In this document: piece by piece, positions 7,415-14,408 of the stretch | Numbering within the stretch: position 1 is the stretch's first letter | Layout: the number at the start of each line of letters is the position of its first letter | From: Dietzia aurantiaca | GTDB taxonomy: Bacteria > Actinomycetota > Actinomycetes > Mycobacteriales > Mycobacteriaceae | Length of the DNA stretch: 64,000 nucleotides | NCBI RefSeq assembly: GCF_021033825.1 | Contig: NZ_JAIFXZ010000001.1 | Coordinates: forward strand, 1 to 64,000 | Direction of reading: 5' to 3' | Position numbers and translations under genes: made by a program | Notes under the pieces: model-generated | What the model was told of the DNA's origin: nothing | Database searches by the model: none | What the model saw: only the letters and a program-made list of their open reading frames with translations

Positions 7415-7933
7415 GTGACCAACAGCTCCCCCGCCTCCGCCGTCAGCGCCGCCGCGAACACCGCCACCTACAGGCTGTGGCAGCAGGCCAATCGTCTCCC
7501 CTTCGGCTCCCGCCTGTTCACGGCCGCGGTGAGCCTCAAGGCGCCCTACTTCCGCACCGCCCTGCCGCACGTCACCGAGATGCGCCCCGGGCGCTGTGTC
7601 GTACGCGGGCCGGGCTGGTGGGGCAACCGCAACCACATCGGCACATTCCACGTGATCGCGGCGTGCAACCTCGCCGAGTTCGCCATGGGCATGCTCGCCG
7701 AGGCCACCGTGCCCACCACGCACCGCTGGATCCCCGTGGGCATGAACGTGCGCTACCCCGCCAAGTCGACAGGCGGCATGACGGTGACCGCCGAGTGGGA
7801 GCAGATCCCCGACTTCGGGTCGATCACCTCCGGCGAGGACATCGAGGTGCCACTGACGTTCGTCGACGACGCCGGCGTGGAGCCGGTGGTCGGCAGCATC
7901 ACGATCCGCGTATCCCCCAAGAAGAAGCGCTGA
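7415..7933 (+). CDS. DUF4442 hotdog-fold (thioesterase-like) protein
   Basis: The 172-residue protein matches the DUF4442 family, a hotdog-fold relative of acyl-CoA thioesterases. The telling segment is GPGWWGNRNHIGTFHVIAAC followed by NLAEFAMGMLAE, the helix lining the putative acyl pocket, then PVGMNVRYPAKSTGGMTVTA. Residues 1-20 are Ala/Ser-rich and unlikely to be structured. The GTG at 7415 starts directly after a -10-like box. A role in acyl-CoA hydrolysis is inferred from the fold; the substrate is unknown. It stands alone between mftR and the 8107-8933 pair. Confidence 0.75.
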   Translation: MTNSSPASAVSAAANTATYRLWQQANRLPFGSRLFTAAVSLKAPYFRTALPHVTEMRPGRCVVRGPGWWGNRNHIGTFHVIAACNLAEFAMGMLAEATVPTTHRWIPVGMNVRYPAKSTGGMTVTAEWEQIPDFGSITSGEDIEVPLTFVDDAGVEPVVGSITIRVSPKKKR

Positions 7934-7954
7934 TCGGCGCAGCCTCACGACCAC

Positions 7955-7985
7955 CGGCCGGTGTCCGCATAGCGGGCGCCGGCCG
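7955..7985 (+). terminator. Two-stage hairpin after the DUF4442 gene
   Basis: CGGCCGG and CCGGCCG enclose an inner CCGC-ATA-GCGG stem, 22 bp after the stop codon. A weakly T-containing stretch follows. It is probably the terminator. Confidence 0.5.
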
Positions 7986-7997
7986 TTGTCGTCGTCG

Positions 7998-8021
7998 GCA
8001 CAGTCGTCTGCACAGTCGTCT
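7998..8021 (+). repeat. Two tandem copies of a 12-bp repeat
   Basis: GCACAGTCGTCT is repeated twice head-to-tail, followed by a degenerate third start (GCGCAG). It lies in the 173-bp gap upstream of the 8107 promoter. No function can be assigned. Confidence 0.6.
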
Positions 8022-8064
8022 GCGCAGCAACCGTCGCGGATACAGGCACCGCCTCGACAATCAC

Positions 8065-8085
8065 TTTCCGTTGCGGAAACGGAAA
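8065..8085. promoter_or_regulatory. Upstream operator: 21-bp palindrome over the -35 box
   Basis: TTTCCGTT and AACGGAAA are perfect 8-bp arms with a 5-bp centre. The -35 hexamer TTGCGG (8071-8076) lies inside. The arms share TTTCC/GGAAA with the second palindrome at 8098-8114, so one protein probably binds both. Confidence 0.75.
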
Positions 8086-8099
8086 TGAAGCCCTAGTCT
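8071..8099 (+). promoter_or_regulatory. Promoter of the membrane protein/regulator pair, leaderless
   Basis: TTGCGG (8071-8076), a 17-bp spacer and TAGTCT (8094-8099) form the promoter. The predicted start coincides with the ATG at 8107. There is no Shine-Dalgarno sequence, so the transcript should be leaderless. Confidence 0.6.
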
Positions 8100-8114
8100 T
8101 TCCATTATGGAAAG
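8098..8114. promoter_or_regulatory. Downstream operator: 17-bp palindrome over the start codon
   Basis: CTTTCCAT and ATGGAAAG are perfect 8-bp arms around a single T. The site overlaps the -10 box and contains the ATG at 8107, so binding would block transcription initiation directly. Confidence 0.75.
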
Positions 8115-8610
8115 CGACACCGGCCCCCGCCCCGACTACGACCCCCGCGACGCCCTGGCCGACGTGGCAGCGACCCGCAGCTCCGTCGCCGACCGGCTGA
8201 TCGCCCCGTGGTGGTACCACCCGGCGCTCGGCATGATCCTCGCCGCGCTCGTACTGGTGGGGGCACTCGACCTGCACAATGCCGTCCGGATCCCCGTCGC
8301 CGTGGCGTGCGCCGCGGCGATCGGCCTGCTGGTCTCCGCCTATCAGCGTGTGACGGGGCTGTGGGTGGACATCCGGAACCTCGGCCCCGTCTCCTTGCGC
8401 TGGTGGTTCGCATACCTGGTGATGGTCGTCGTGGTGGTCGGCATCTCGCTGGTGCCGTCCTTCACCGACCGCGGCCTGCCCGGGTGGACGACCGCGCTTC
8501 TCGTCGTGGTGATCCTCGTCGGGACCATCGTGCTGGGCCGCAGGATGGACGCGGCGATGCGCGCTGAGATCCGCTCCGGCGCGGCCACCGCGCCCGAGGC
8601 GCGCCGATGA
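8107..8610 (+). CDS. Four-helix membrane protein of unknown function
   Basis: The 167-residue protein has a polar N-terminus (residues 1-35) and then four hydrophobic segments: roughly residues 38-57 (LGMILAALVLVGALDL), 60-78 (VRIPVAVACAAAIGLLVSA), 98-118 (WWFAYLVMVVVVVGISLV) and 127-145 (TALLVVVILVGTIVLG). The C-terminus is basic and cytoplasmic. No enzymatic motif is visible. It shares a 4-bp ATGA overlap with the winged-helix regulator that follows, and its own start codon sits inside an operator. The pairing of a small membrane protein with a cognate repressor suggests stress sensing or export, but that is inference. The family is not recognised by name. Confidence 0.75.
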   Translation: MESDTGPRPDYDPRDALADVAATRSSVADRLIAPWWYHPALGMILAALVLVGALDLHNAVRIPVAVACAAAIGLLVSAYQRVTGLWVDIRNLGPVSLRWWFAYLVMVVVVVGISLVPSFTDRGLPGWTTALLVVVILVGTIVLGRRMDAAMRAEIRSGAATAPEARR

Positions 8611-8933
8611 GGGACCGCCGGCCGACCCCGCGATTCGACGAGACCATTCACGCCCCGCACCGACTGCGGATCTGCGCGTTGCTCGCACCCGTGGAATCGA
8701 TGGAGTTCGGGACGGTCCGTGACGAGCTCGGCGTGGCCGACTCGGTGCTGTCCAAGCAGTTCAAGGCCCTGACCGACGCCGGGTTCGCCACCACCTCGAA
8801 GGCCCGGGGCGACACCGGTCGTCAGCGGACATGGCTGTCGTTGACCCGGGACGGCCGGCGCGCGTTCGCCGATCATCTCGAGGCGCTGCGTGAACTGGCC
8901 GCGGCCGCGGAGGGCATGCCGGGCGGCGAGTAA
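8607..8933 (+). CDS. Winged-helix transcriptional regulator
   Basis: The 108-residue protein consists almost entirely of a winged helix-turn-helix of the MarR/ArsR-like type (PF13601-like). Visible elements are HRLRICALLAPVESMEFGTV (helices 1-2), RDELGVADSVLSKQFKALTD (helix-turn-helix), then AGFATTSKARGDTGRQRTWL (wing) and a C-terminal dimerisation helix. It overlaps the membrane-protein gene by 4 bp, so the two are coupled. The most likely targets are the two TTTCC-type palindromes upstream of the pair, giving autorepression. Confidence 0.85.
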   Translation: MRDRRPTPRFDETIHAPHRLRICALLAPVESMEFGTVRDELGVADSVLSKQFKALTDAGFATTSKARGDTGRQRTWLSLTRDGRRAFADHLEALRELAAAAEGMPGGE

Positions 8934-9001
8934 TCGCCCGCCGCAGCGGGGGCCCGCCCGGCGGAAGTCGGCCGTGGCAGAAAAAAGCCGTGGCGGCGAG
9001 A

Positions 9002-9865
9002 TCAGTCGCGGGTGCGGGCGTCGAACGCCTTGATGGCGATCGGGGCGATGATCACCGTCAGGCCGACGATCCAGATCAGGGACGCCGCGAGCGGGTGCTG
9101 CAGCGGGAGCGCCGCGTCCGGCCCGACGGCAGGGGCGTTACCCCACAGCTGGCGCATCGCCTGCACCACCGAGGACAGCGGGTTCCACTCCGCGAACGCG
9201 CGGAGCCACGTCGGCATCGACTCCGGCGGCGCGAACGTGTTGGCCAGGAACGTGATGGGGAACGTCGTGGTGAACATGACGCCGTTGACCGCCTCGATCG
9301 TCTTGAGCCGCGAGCCCACCACGATGCCGATCCAGATCATCACGAAGCCGAAACCCACCAACACGAGGTAGCCCAGCAACGCGTCGATGATCCCCGTGTG
9401 GATCCGCCACCCCACGAGCAGGCCGGTCAACGACATGACCACAACGCCGATCGACGAGTGGATGAGACTGGAGGCACTGCGCGCAATGAGGATCGAGGAG
9501 CGCTGGATCGGCAACGTGCGGAAGCGGTCGATGATCCCCTTGTTCAGGTCGTTGCACAGGCCCGAGGCCACGATGAACGATGAGAACGCCATGGTCTGCG
9601 CCATGATCCCGGGTAGCAACCACTCGCGGTAGTCGCCGCTCGAGACCGCGATCGCGCCGCCGAAGACGAACGCGAACAGCAGCACGAACATCACCGGCTG
9701 GATGGTGACGTCCGCCAGGTTCTCCGGCTGCCGACGGATATGGAAGAGGTTGCGGCGCACCAGCGCCGATACCTGGCGCCCGAACGAGGGCCCGTCCGGG
9801 CGGGCCGGGACGCTGAACGCCCTGGGTGCGGACGCGTCCGCGGTGGGGTCTACTACGGTGCTCAT
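9002..9865 (-). CDS. ABC-2 type transporter permease (DrrB-like)
   Basis: The 287-residue protein is an ABC-2 family permease with six predicted membrane segments: about residues 53-75 (VTIQPVMFVLLFAFVFGG), 90-112, 140-165 (SIGVVVMSLTGLLVGW), 172-195 (LLGYLVLVGFGFVMIWIGIV), 200-222 and 255-275 (LAASLIWIVGLTVIIAPIA). The N-terminus (residues 1-28) is polar. The start overlaps the ATPase stop as ATGA. Related pairs export lipids, daunorubicin-like drugs or other hydrophobic molecules; the substrate here is unknown. The gene ends tail-to-tail with the winged-helix regulator, 68 bp away. Confidence 0.88.
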   Translation of the reverse strand: MSTVVDPTADASAPRAFSVPARPDGPSFGRQVSALVRRNLFHIRRQPENLADVTIQPVMFVLLFAFVFGGAIAVSSGDYREWLLPGIMAQTMAFSSFIVASGLCNDLNKGIIDRFRTLPIQRSSILIARSASSLIHSSIGVVVMSLTGLLVGWRIHTGIIDALLGYLVLVGFGFVMIWIGIVVGSRLKTIEAVNGVMFTTTFPITFLANTFAPPESMPTWLRAFAEWNPLSSVVQAMRQLWGNAPAVGPDAALPLQHPLAASLIWIVGLTVIIAPIAIKAFDARTRD

Positions 9866-10902
9866 GCCCGCTGCTCCTGTTCGGTGGTCTCGTCCCGGCC
9901 GTCGCCGACGTTCGACGCGTCAGCCTCGGGCTCCTCGGCCCTGCGGCCGGTCAGGGAGAGGAAGACGTCGTCGAGGCTCGGGCGTTGCAGTCCGATGTCG
10001 TCGAGTTCGATGCCGGCCTCGGAGAACGCGGAGGCGATGCCCGCCAGTGCCGACACCCCCTCTGACGGCGCGGTGATCCGGCGCGAGTCATGGTCGACGT
10101 GGTACTCCTCGATTCGTCCGGCGAGCACCCGTGCCGCGCCGTCCACGTCCTCGGGCCGGGACACGGTGATCACCAGGCTCGCGGCACCCGATCGGTCCTT
10201 GAGCTGCAGTGGCGTCCCTTCCGCGATGACCTTGCCGTGGTCGATCACGATCACGTTGTCCGCCAACTGGTCCGCCTCGTCGAGGTACTGCGTGGTGAGC
10301 AGCAGCGTCGTGCCGTCCCGCACCAGATCCCGCAGGACGTCCCACAGCTCGTTGCGCGACCGCGGGTCCAGACCGGTGGTCGGCTCGTCGAGGAACAGCA
10401 CCGGCGGCGCCGCCACGAGGCTGGCGGCGAGATCGAGCCGGCGGCGCATCCCACCGGAGTAGCTCTTGGCCACCTTGGTGGCGGCGTCGGTGAGTGAGAA
10501 CTTGTCGAGCAGCTCGTCCGCGCGGGCCTTGACCGACTTCTTCGGCAGTCCGTACAGGTCCCCGATGAGACGGAGATTCTCTCGCCCGGTCAGCAGCTCG
10601 TCGACGGTTGCGGACTGCGCCGTGAGCCCCATGGCCCTGCGGACCTCGGCGGGCCGGCGGAGGACGTCGTACCCGGCCACACGGGCGGTCCCCGACGTGG
10701 GCGGGCTCAGCGTGGTCATCATGCGGATGGTCGTGGTCTTACCGGACCCGTTCGGGCCGAGCAGACCCAGCACCGATCCGGTGGGGACGGAGAAGGAGAT
10801 GCCGTCGACCGCGGTGAAATCGCCGAACCTCTTCACGAGGTTCTCGGCTTCGATAGCGGGCGCTGACGGGGTCGCGCGGGCGGCGGGCGCTGGGGTGGTC
10901 AC
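9862..10902 (-). CDS. ABC transporter ATP-binding protein (DrrA-like)
   Basis: The 346-residue protein is the ATPase partner of the 9002 permease. Walker A is GLLGPNGSGKTTT, the signature is SYSGGMRRRLDLA and Walker B is PPVLFLDEPTTGLD, followed by the switch His region. The C-terminal 80 residues match the DrrA C-terminal regulatory domain (DDIGLQRPSLDDVFLSLTGR). I chose the GTG at 10902 (VTTPAPAARATPS) because a TTGACT-N17-CACTCT promoter ends just before it and the longer reading to 10962 would overlap the -35 box. The mRNA would then be leaderless. The first 15-20 residues are Ala/Pro-rich. Confidence 0.88.
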   Translation of the reverse strand: MTTPAPAARATPSAPAIEAENLVKRFGDFTAVDGISFSVPTGSVLGLLGPNGSGKTTTIRMMTTLSPPTSGTARVAGYDVLRRPAEVRRAMGLTAQSATVDELLTGRENLRLIGDLYGLPKKSVKARADELLDKFSLTDAATKVAKSYSGGMRRRLDLAASLVAAPPVLFLDEPTTGLDPRSRNELWDVLRDLVRDGTTLLLTTQYLDEADQLADNVIVIDHGKVIAEGTPLQLKDRSGAASLVITVSRPEDVDGAARVLAGRIEEYHVDHDSRRITAPSEGVSALAGIASAFSEAGIELDDIGLQRPSLDDVFLSLTGRRAEEPEADASNVGDGRDETTEQEQRA

Positions 10903-10908
10903 CAGAAA

Positions 10909-10937
10909 AGAGTGGACCCCGCCCGTCGCGCAGTCAA
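10909..10937 (-). promoter_or_regulatory. Predicted promoter of the DrrAB-like operon
   Basis: On the minus strand TTGACT (10937-10932), a 17-bp spacer and CACTCT (10914-10909) place the transcript start at about the GTG at 10902. The -35 box is good and the -10 box is weak. Confidence 0.45.
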
Positions 10938-11054
10938 TAACTCCCCAGGTTGATGAGGACACGATCTGTCACCAGTCTGACTCCGCGCGGCACGCCGCCA
11001 CCACAGGGCCGGAGCGCCTCGCGGAGAACGACCCGGGGTCTGCCAGGGCGGCTC

Positions 11055-11060
11055 TAGGCT
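11055..11060 (+). promoter_or_regulatory. -10 box for a leaderless VOC transcript
   Basis: TAGGCT ends 7 bases before the ATG at 11068, and no ribosome site is present. The same TAGGCT hexamer appears at the str and infA promoters. No -35 box is recognised. Confidence 0.4.
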
Positions 11061-11067
11061 CGGGTAC

Positions 11068-11463
11068 ATGCCCCGCATCACCATGACCTCCGTCCACGTC
11101 GATGACCAGGAACGCGCACTTCGCTTCTACACGGACGTGCTCGGGTTCACCGTCAAGTACGACATCCCGGCCGGCGAGTACCGCTGGCTGACCGTCGTGG
11201 ACCCCGGCGCCCCGGACGGCACGCAGCTACTACTCGAGCCCGACCAGCATCCCGCGGCGAGCGCCTACACCTCCGCGCTCCACACCGACGGCATCCCCGC
11301 CGCGCAATTCGAGGTCGACGACATCGAGCGGGTGCACACCGAGCTGAAGGAGCGCGGCGCCCGGATCGTGCAGCCCCCCACCGAGATGGGGCCGGTGTGG
11401 ACGATGATCGTGGACGACACCTGCGGCAATCTCATCCAGTTGGCTACCGCTCCCGACATGTAG
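11068..11463 (+). CDS. VOC (glyoxalase/bleomycin resistance) family protein
   Basis: The 131-residue protein has the paired beta-alpha-beta-beta-beta modules of the vicinal oxygen chelate fold. It starts MPRITMTSVHVDDQERALRF with the usual VDDQERALRFYTDVLGF motif, and the second module begins QFEVDDIERVHTELKERGA. The end, TMIVDDTCGNLIQLA, carries the D-P/T-x-G-N motif. Candidate metal ligands are His10 and the late Glu region, but the set is not complete enough to assign an enzyme. Members include glyoxalases, dioxygenases and drug-binding proteins. It appears to be a single-gene unit. Confidence 0.85.
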   Translation: MPRITMTSVHVDDQERALRFYTDVLGFTVKYDIPAGEYRWLTVVDPGAPDGTQLLLEPDQHPAASAYTSALHTDGIPAAQFEVDDIERVHTELKERGARIVQPPTEMGPVWTMIVDDTCGNLIQLATAPDM

Positions 11464-11543
11464 GAACCTGTTCCCGTTTGTGGTGGTGGAGCACGCTCCG
11501 CGTATCGTGAAGTGTCCACCGAGCGACACCACTCGAGCAAAGG

Positions 11544-12389
11544 ATGACACCGGTACCGATGAGCCCCATGTCGACCATCCCGCCGACGATCGCCCGTTCG
11601 TGGCTGCTCCTGCCGGCCGACAAGTCCGAACGCTTCGACGCCGCCGTACAGTCCGAGATGGACGTCGTGGTCCTGGACGTGGAGGACGGCTGCCGCCAGT
11701 CGGAGAAGGAGCGCGCCCGTCGCGAGGTCCGGCAGTGGCTCGAGGCCGGCAACCACGCCTGGATCCGGATCAACGACGTCCGCTCCCCCGAGTGGGAGAA
11801 GGACCTCATGGCGCTGGGCCACTGCCCCGGGCTGGACGGCGTGATGCTGGCCAAGACCGAGAACCCCGAGCACGTCGCTCTCACGGCCGCCCGGCTGGCG
11901 CCGGACACCCCGATCGTGGCCCTGGTCGAATCGGCGGACGGTCTTGCCCAGGCCGCGGAGATCGCGGCGTCCGAGCAGGTCGTCCGGCTGGCGTTCGGGG
12001 TGGGCGACTTCCGCCGCGACACCGGCATCGGCTCGTCGCAGATCGCGCTGGCCTACACCCGTTCGCAGTTCGTGGTGGCCAGCCGGATCGCGCGCGTGGC
12101 CCCGCCGATCGACGGTCCGACCATCTCCAATGACACGCGGGTTCTCATGGACGCTGCCGAGCACGCCGTCGAGATGGGCATGACCGGCAAGTTGTGCCTG
12201 CGGGTGGACCAGGCCCCCTACATCAACGAGGTGCTGGCGCCGTCGGCGGCCGACGTCTCGTGGGCCGAGTCCGTGATCGACGAGCTGGGCCCCGGCGGCG
12301 AGCGCTGCCGCGACGGCTCGGACCTGCCGCGGCTGGCCCGGGCGCAGAAGATCTCGCGCCTGGCCCAGGCGTTCGCCGGCAGCCGCTGA
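11544..12389 (+). CDS. CitE/HpcH-HpaI family aldolase or lyase
   Basis: The 281-residue protein resembles CitE-like beta subunits and malyl-CoA/beta-methylmalyl-CoA lyases. It begins RSWLLLPADKSERFDAAVQS, followed by DVVVLDVEDGCRQSEKERAR, where the E-D pair is the Mg site. A later VALVESADGLAQAAEIAASE supplies the catalytic Glu, and AFGVGDFRRDTGIGSSQIAL the second Asp. The start is uncertain: AAAGG abuts the ATG at 11544, while an ATG at 11559 also fits. There is no citrate lyase alpha or gamma gene nearby, so it is a free-standing lyase, probably acting on a CoA thioester. The substrate is not determined. Confidence 0.82.
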   Translation: MTPVPMSPMSTIPPTIARSWLLLPADKSERFDAAVQSEMDVVVLDVEDGCRQSEKERARREVRQWLEAGNHAWIRINDVRSPEWEKDLMALGHCPGLDGVMLAKTENPEHVALTAARLAPDTPIVALVESADGLAQAAEIAASEQVVRLAFGVGDFRRDTGIGSSQIALAYTRSQFVVASRIARVAPPIDGPTISNDTRVLMDAAEHAVEMGMTGKLCLRVDQAPYINEVLAPSAADVSWAESVIDELGPGGERCRDGSDLPRLARAQKISRLAQAFAGSR

Positions 12390-12495
12390 GCCCCAAATCC
12401 GCCGACCCGATCACCCGCCGCGCAGGGCGGTCGCGCCCCCGCATCGACGGATCGGTCGCGATTCGTGGGATCGTCGTCGTGACCGGAAGGATCCC

Positions 12496-12544
12496 GTCGC
12501 GATCCGGCAGGTGGCCTCTCGGCCGATGCCTGCCGGATCGCGAC
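12496..12544. terminator. Long hairpin between convergent genes, with a competing outer repeat
   Basis: A 16-bp stem (12496-12511 with 12529-12544, core CGCGATCCGGCAGG) encloses an inner GGCC-TCTC-GGCC. A second repeat at 12449-12461 (GGATCGGTCGCGA) can instead pair with 12538-12550, so two folds compete. It lies between the convergent CitE-like and rhodanese genes and probably terminates both. Confidence 0.5.
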
Positions 12545-12578
12545 CGATCCCGATCCGGCCGACGCTCCGGCTTCGCCG

Positions 12579-13448
12579 TCAGCGCGGGCTCTCGCCGGTG
12601 ACCAGCGGCAGTTCCGGGTTCCCGGCCCATGCGGTCATCGAGCCGTCGTAGATCGCGACATCATCGCGGCCCGCGAGCGCGAGCGCGTGGGCCACGCCCG
12701 TCGCCGCGATGCCGCCACCGCAGTAGGTGACGACGCGCTTGTCCGTGTCGAGCAGTCCGGCATTCTCGAACTCTGCGCGCAACTCCTCGACCGGCCGGAG
12801 GGCGCCGGTGGTCGGATCACGCAGGGTGAACACGGGAAGATTGATGCTGCCGGGGATGTGCCCCCGGCGCGCGTAGGTGTCGACCTCGCCGCGGTAGGTG
12901 GCCTCGTCGAGGACGTTGACCAGGACGGTCCCCTCGTCGTCGAGGTTCGCGGCGACCTCGTCGGTCGACCGGATCAGCCCGGGTCGCCGCGTCCCGGTGA
13001 AGGTGCGCGGCGTCGGTTCGGGGACCACGTCGGTGACCTCGAAGCCCGCGGCCTTCCACGCCGGGAGCCCGCCGTCCAGGACGGTCACCTGATCGAAGCC
13101 CTCGTAGCGCAGGTGCCACCAGAAACGGGTGGCCCAGAAGCCGTCGTGTTGGTCGTAGACGACGACCGTGGCACCGTCGCCGATCCCGAGGGCACCGGCC
13201 GCCGCGGCGAACCGCTCGTGGTCGGGTGCTGTCCAGGGCTCGGCGGCAGCGGGATCCGCGAAGTCGCCCAACAGGTCGGCGAAGAGCGCGCCGGGGATGT
13301 GCTCGGCGCGGTAGGTGTGTGCGCCGGACTCGGGTACGTAGGGGCCGTCGGTGGGGACGGGGAGATGGTTGGTGGCATCGACGACGACGAGGTTCTCGTC
13401 GTGCAGATGGTCATGCAGCCACCGGGGGCTCACGCTGAGCGGAGTCAT
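12579..13448 (-). CDS. Sulfurtransferase with two rhodanese domains
   Basis: The 289-residue protein has tandem rhodanese domains. The first (residues about 5-135: VSPRWLHDHLHDENLVVVDA, ending GFDQVTVLDGGLPAWKAAGF) is the inactive one. The second carries the active-site loop VVTYCGGGIAATGVAHALAL, whose Cys takes the sulfur. Such enzymes transfer sulfane sulfur from thiosulfate or 3-mercaptopyruvate; the CGGGIAA loop does not decide which. The start at 13448 is chosen because AGAAAGGA lies 7 bases before it. A perfect 14-bp palindrome sits 36 bp upstream of the start. The gene is at the place where rplM-rpsI follow the ESX-4 locus in mycobacteria. Confidence 0.9.
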   Translation of the reverse strand: MTPLSVSPRWLHDHLHDENLVVVDATNHLPVPTDGPYVPESGAHTYRAEHIPGALFADLLGDFADPAAAEPWTAPDHERFAAAAGALGIGDGATVVVYDQHDGFWATRFWWHLRYEGFDQVTVLDGGLPAWKAAGFEVTDVVPEPTPRTFTGTRRPGLIRSTDEVAANLDDEGTVLVNVLDEATYRGEVDTYARRGHIPGSINLPVFTLRDPTTGALRPVEELRAEFENAGLLDTDKRVVTYCGGGIAATGVAHALALAGRDDVAIYDGSMTAWAGNPELPLVTGESPR

Positions 13449-13483
13449 CGGATGTCCTTTCTCGAGAGGGATGACCCCACCAT

Positions 13484-13497
13484 AGACAGATCTGTCT
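13484..13497. promoter_or_regulatory. 14-bp palindrome upstream of the rhodanese gene (putative operator)
   Basis: AGACAGATCTGTCT is a perfect palindrome centred 43 bp before the rhodanese ATG. Its length and symmetry resemble TetR-family operators. The regulator that would bind it is not identified in this window. Confidence 0.5.
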
Positions 13498-13587
13498 GTT
13501 CTCGGCATCGGCGCAGGCCCTCTCGGGGGCGGCGGGCTCGGCGCGGGGGCCCGTGGCGTCCGCTTGATAGCGGCAACACAACGGGGG

Positions 13588-13634
13588 ACGGGCCCCTCAC
13601 GCCGACCCGCTGGGCACCGGCGTGAGGGGCCCGT
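13588..13634 (-). terminator. Terminator of the ESX-4 esx operon
   Basis: A perfect 17-bp stem (13588-13604 with 13618-13634, core GGGCCCCTCACGCCG) with a 13-base loop begins 19 bp after the esxT-like stop. Its strength and place mark the end of the eccC-esxU-esxT transcript. Confidence 0.75.
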
Positions 13635-13652
13635 GGCGGGGCGTGCGCCGGT

Positions 13653-13946
13653 TCAGCCCCAGCCCCGCGCGACGAGACGGTCGGCGTCGGCCATCCCCTG
13701 GTTGCCCTGATTCGCCGCCTGCGAGATCTCGGCGAGCATCGCCTGCAGCGCGGCCGCCGCCTGGTCCCAGTCCTTCTGGTGCATCTGATAGGCCACGGCG
13801 GCGTCACCTTCCCACTCGGCCACGAGCGGAGCGAGGTACTGCTTGAGGTCGTCCAGGGTGCCACGCAGCTGGACGGAGGCCTGCGATACCTGCCCCACCA
13901 GCGCGTCGATCGAGCCGTGGTTGTAGGTGATCTGTCCTGAGGTCAT
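13653..13946 (-). CDS. esxT: EsxT-like WXG100 protein
   Basis: The 97-residue protein is a WXG100-family helical hairpin substrate of the ESX-4 system. The WXG turn is WEG at about residues 39-41 (LVAEWEGDAAVAYQMHQKDW), flanked by two amphipathic helices. It starts MTSGQITYNHGSIDALVGQV at 13946, 32 bp after the esxU-like stop, and ends ADRLVARGWG. The C-terminal tail has no clear YxxxD/E export signal. With its neighbour it should form the heterodimer that EccC exports. It is the last gene of the operon, before a strong terminator. Confidence 0.9.
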   Translation of the reverse strand: MTSGQITYNHGSIDALVGQVSQASVQLRGTLDDLKQYLAPLVAEWEGDAAVAYQMHQKDWDQAAAALQAMLAEISQAANQGNQGMADADRLVARGWG

Positions 13947-13978
13947 GTCGGTTCTCCCCGTTCGAAGGTGTGGGTGGA

Positions 13979-14299
13979 TCAGAATTTCAGCGGGCCGTCG
14001 GCGCCGGCCCGGGAGATCAGCTGAGCGGAATCCTGGTCCGCGGCGTCGAATGACGAGCTGTTGACCCGCATCGTCTCCGAGATGCCCTCGAGGGCCCGGT
14101 TGAGCTTGGCGCTCTGCTGCTGCCACTCGGACATGATCTGGGTGAACCGGGCCTGGGCGGCGCCTCGCCAGACACCGCCGCCCAGCTGGGACACGGAATC
14201 CCGGACGTTGCCGAGCAACCGGTTGATCTCCATGCTGACCTCATCGACCCTCTTGGCCGCGGTGTCCATGGTCCCGATATGCGTATTGAAACCGGTCAT
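13979..14299 (-). CDS. esxU: EsxU-like WXG100 protein
   Basis: The 106-residue WXG100 protein starts MTGFNTHIGTMDTAAKRVDE. Its turn motif is WRG (GGGVWRGAAQARFTQIMSEW, about residues 44-46). The C-terminal helix includes SSSFDAADQDSAQLI, where an F replaces the Tyr of the usual YxxxD/E secretion signal. A GGGGAGG ribosome site precedes the ATG at 14299. Length matches EsxU of M. tuberculosis (about 105 residues). It should pair with the EsxT-like protein encoded 32 bp downstream. Confidence 0.9.
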   Translation of the reverse strand: MTGFNTHIGTMDTAAKRVDEVSMEINRLLGNVRDSVSQLGGGVWRGAAQARFTQIMSEWQQQSAKLNRALEGISETMRVNSSSFDAADQDSAQLISRAGADGPLKF

Positions 14300-14408
14300 G
14301 TGTGCCTCCCCTGTAGTCGTGCGGATGCCTCTTGGGCCCGTCACAGTGTTCGACGCACCCGGGTGCCCGGCCGGTTCCACCTGATCGAAGAAACCTGGCC
14401 CGGTCTGG

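Noticed and set aside
8934-9001. Terminator between the winged-helix regulator and the ABC permease
   Set aside because: GC-rich imperfect repeats and an A6 run are present, but no single stem is convincing.
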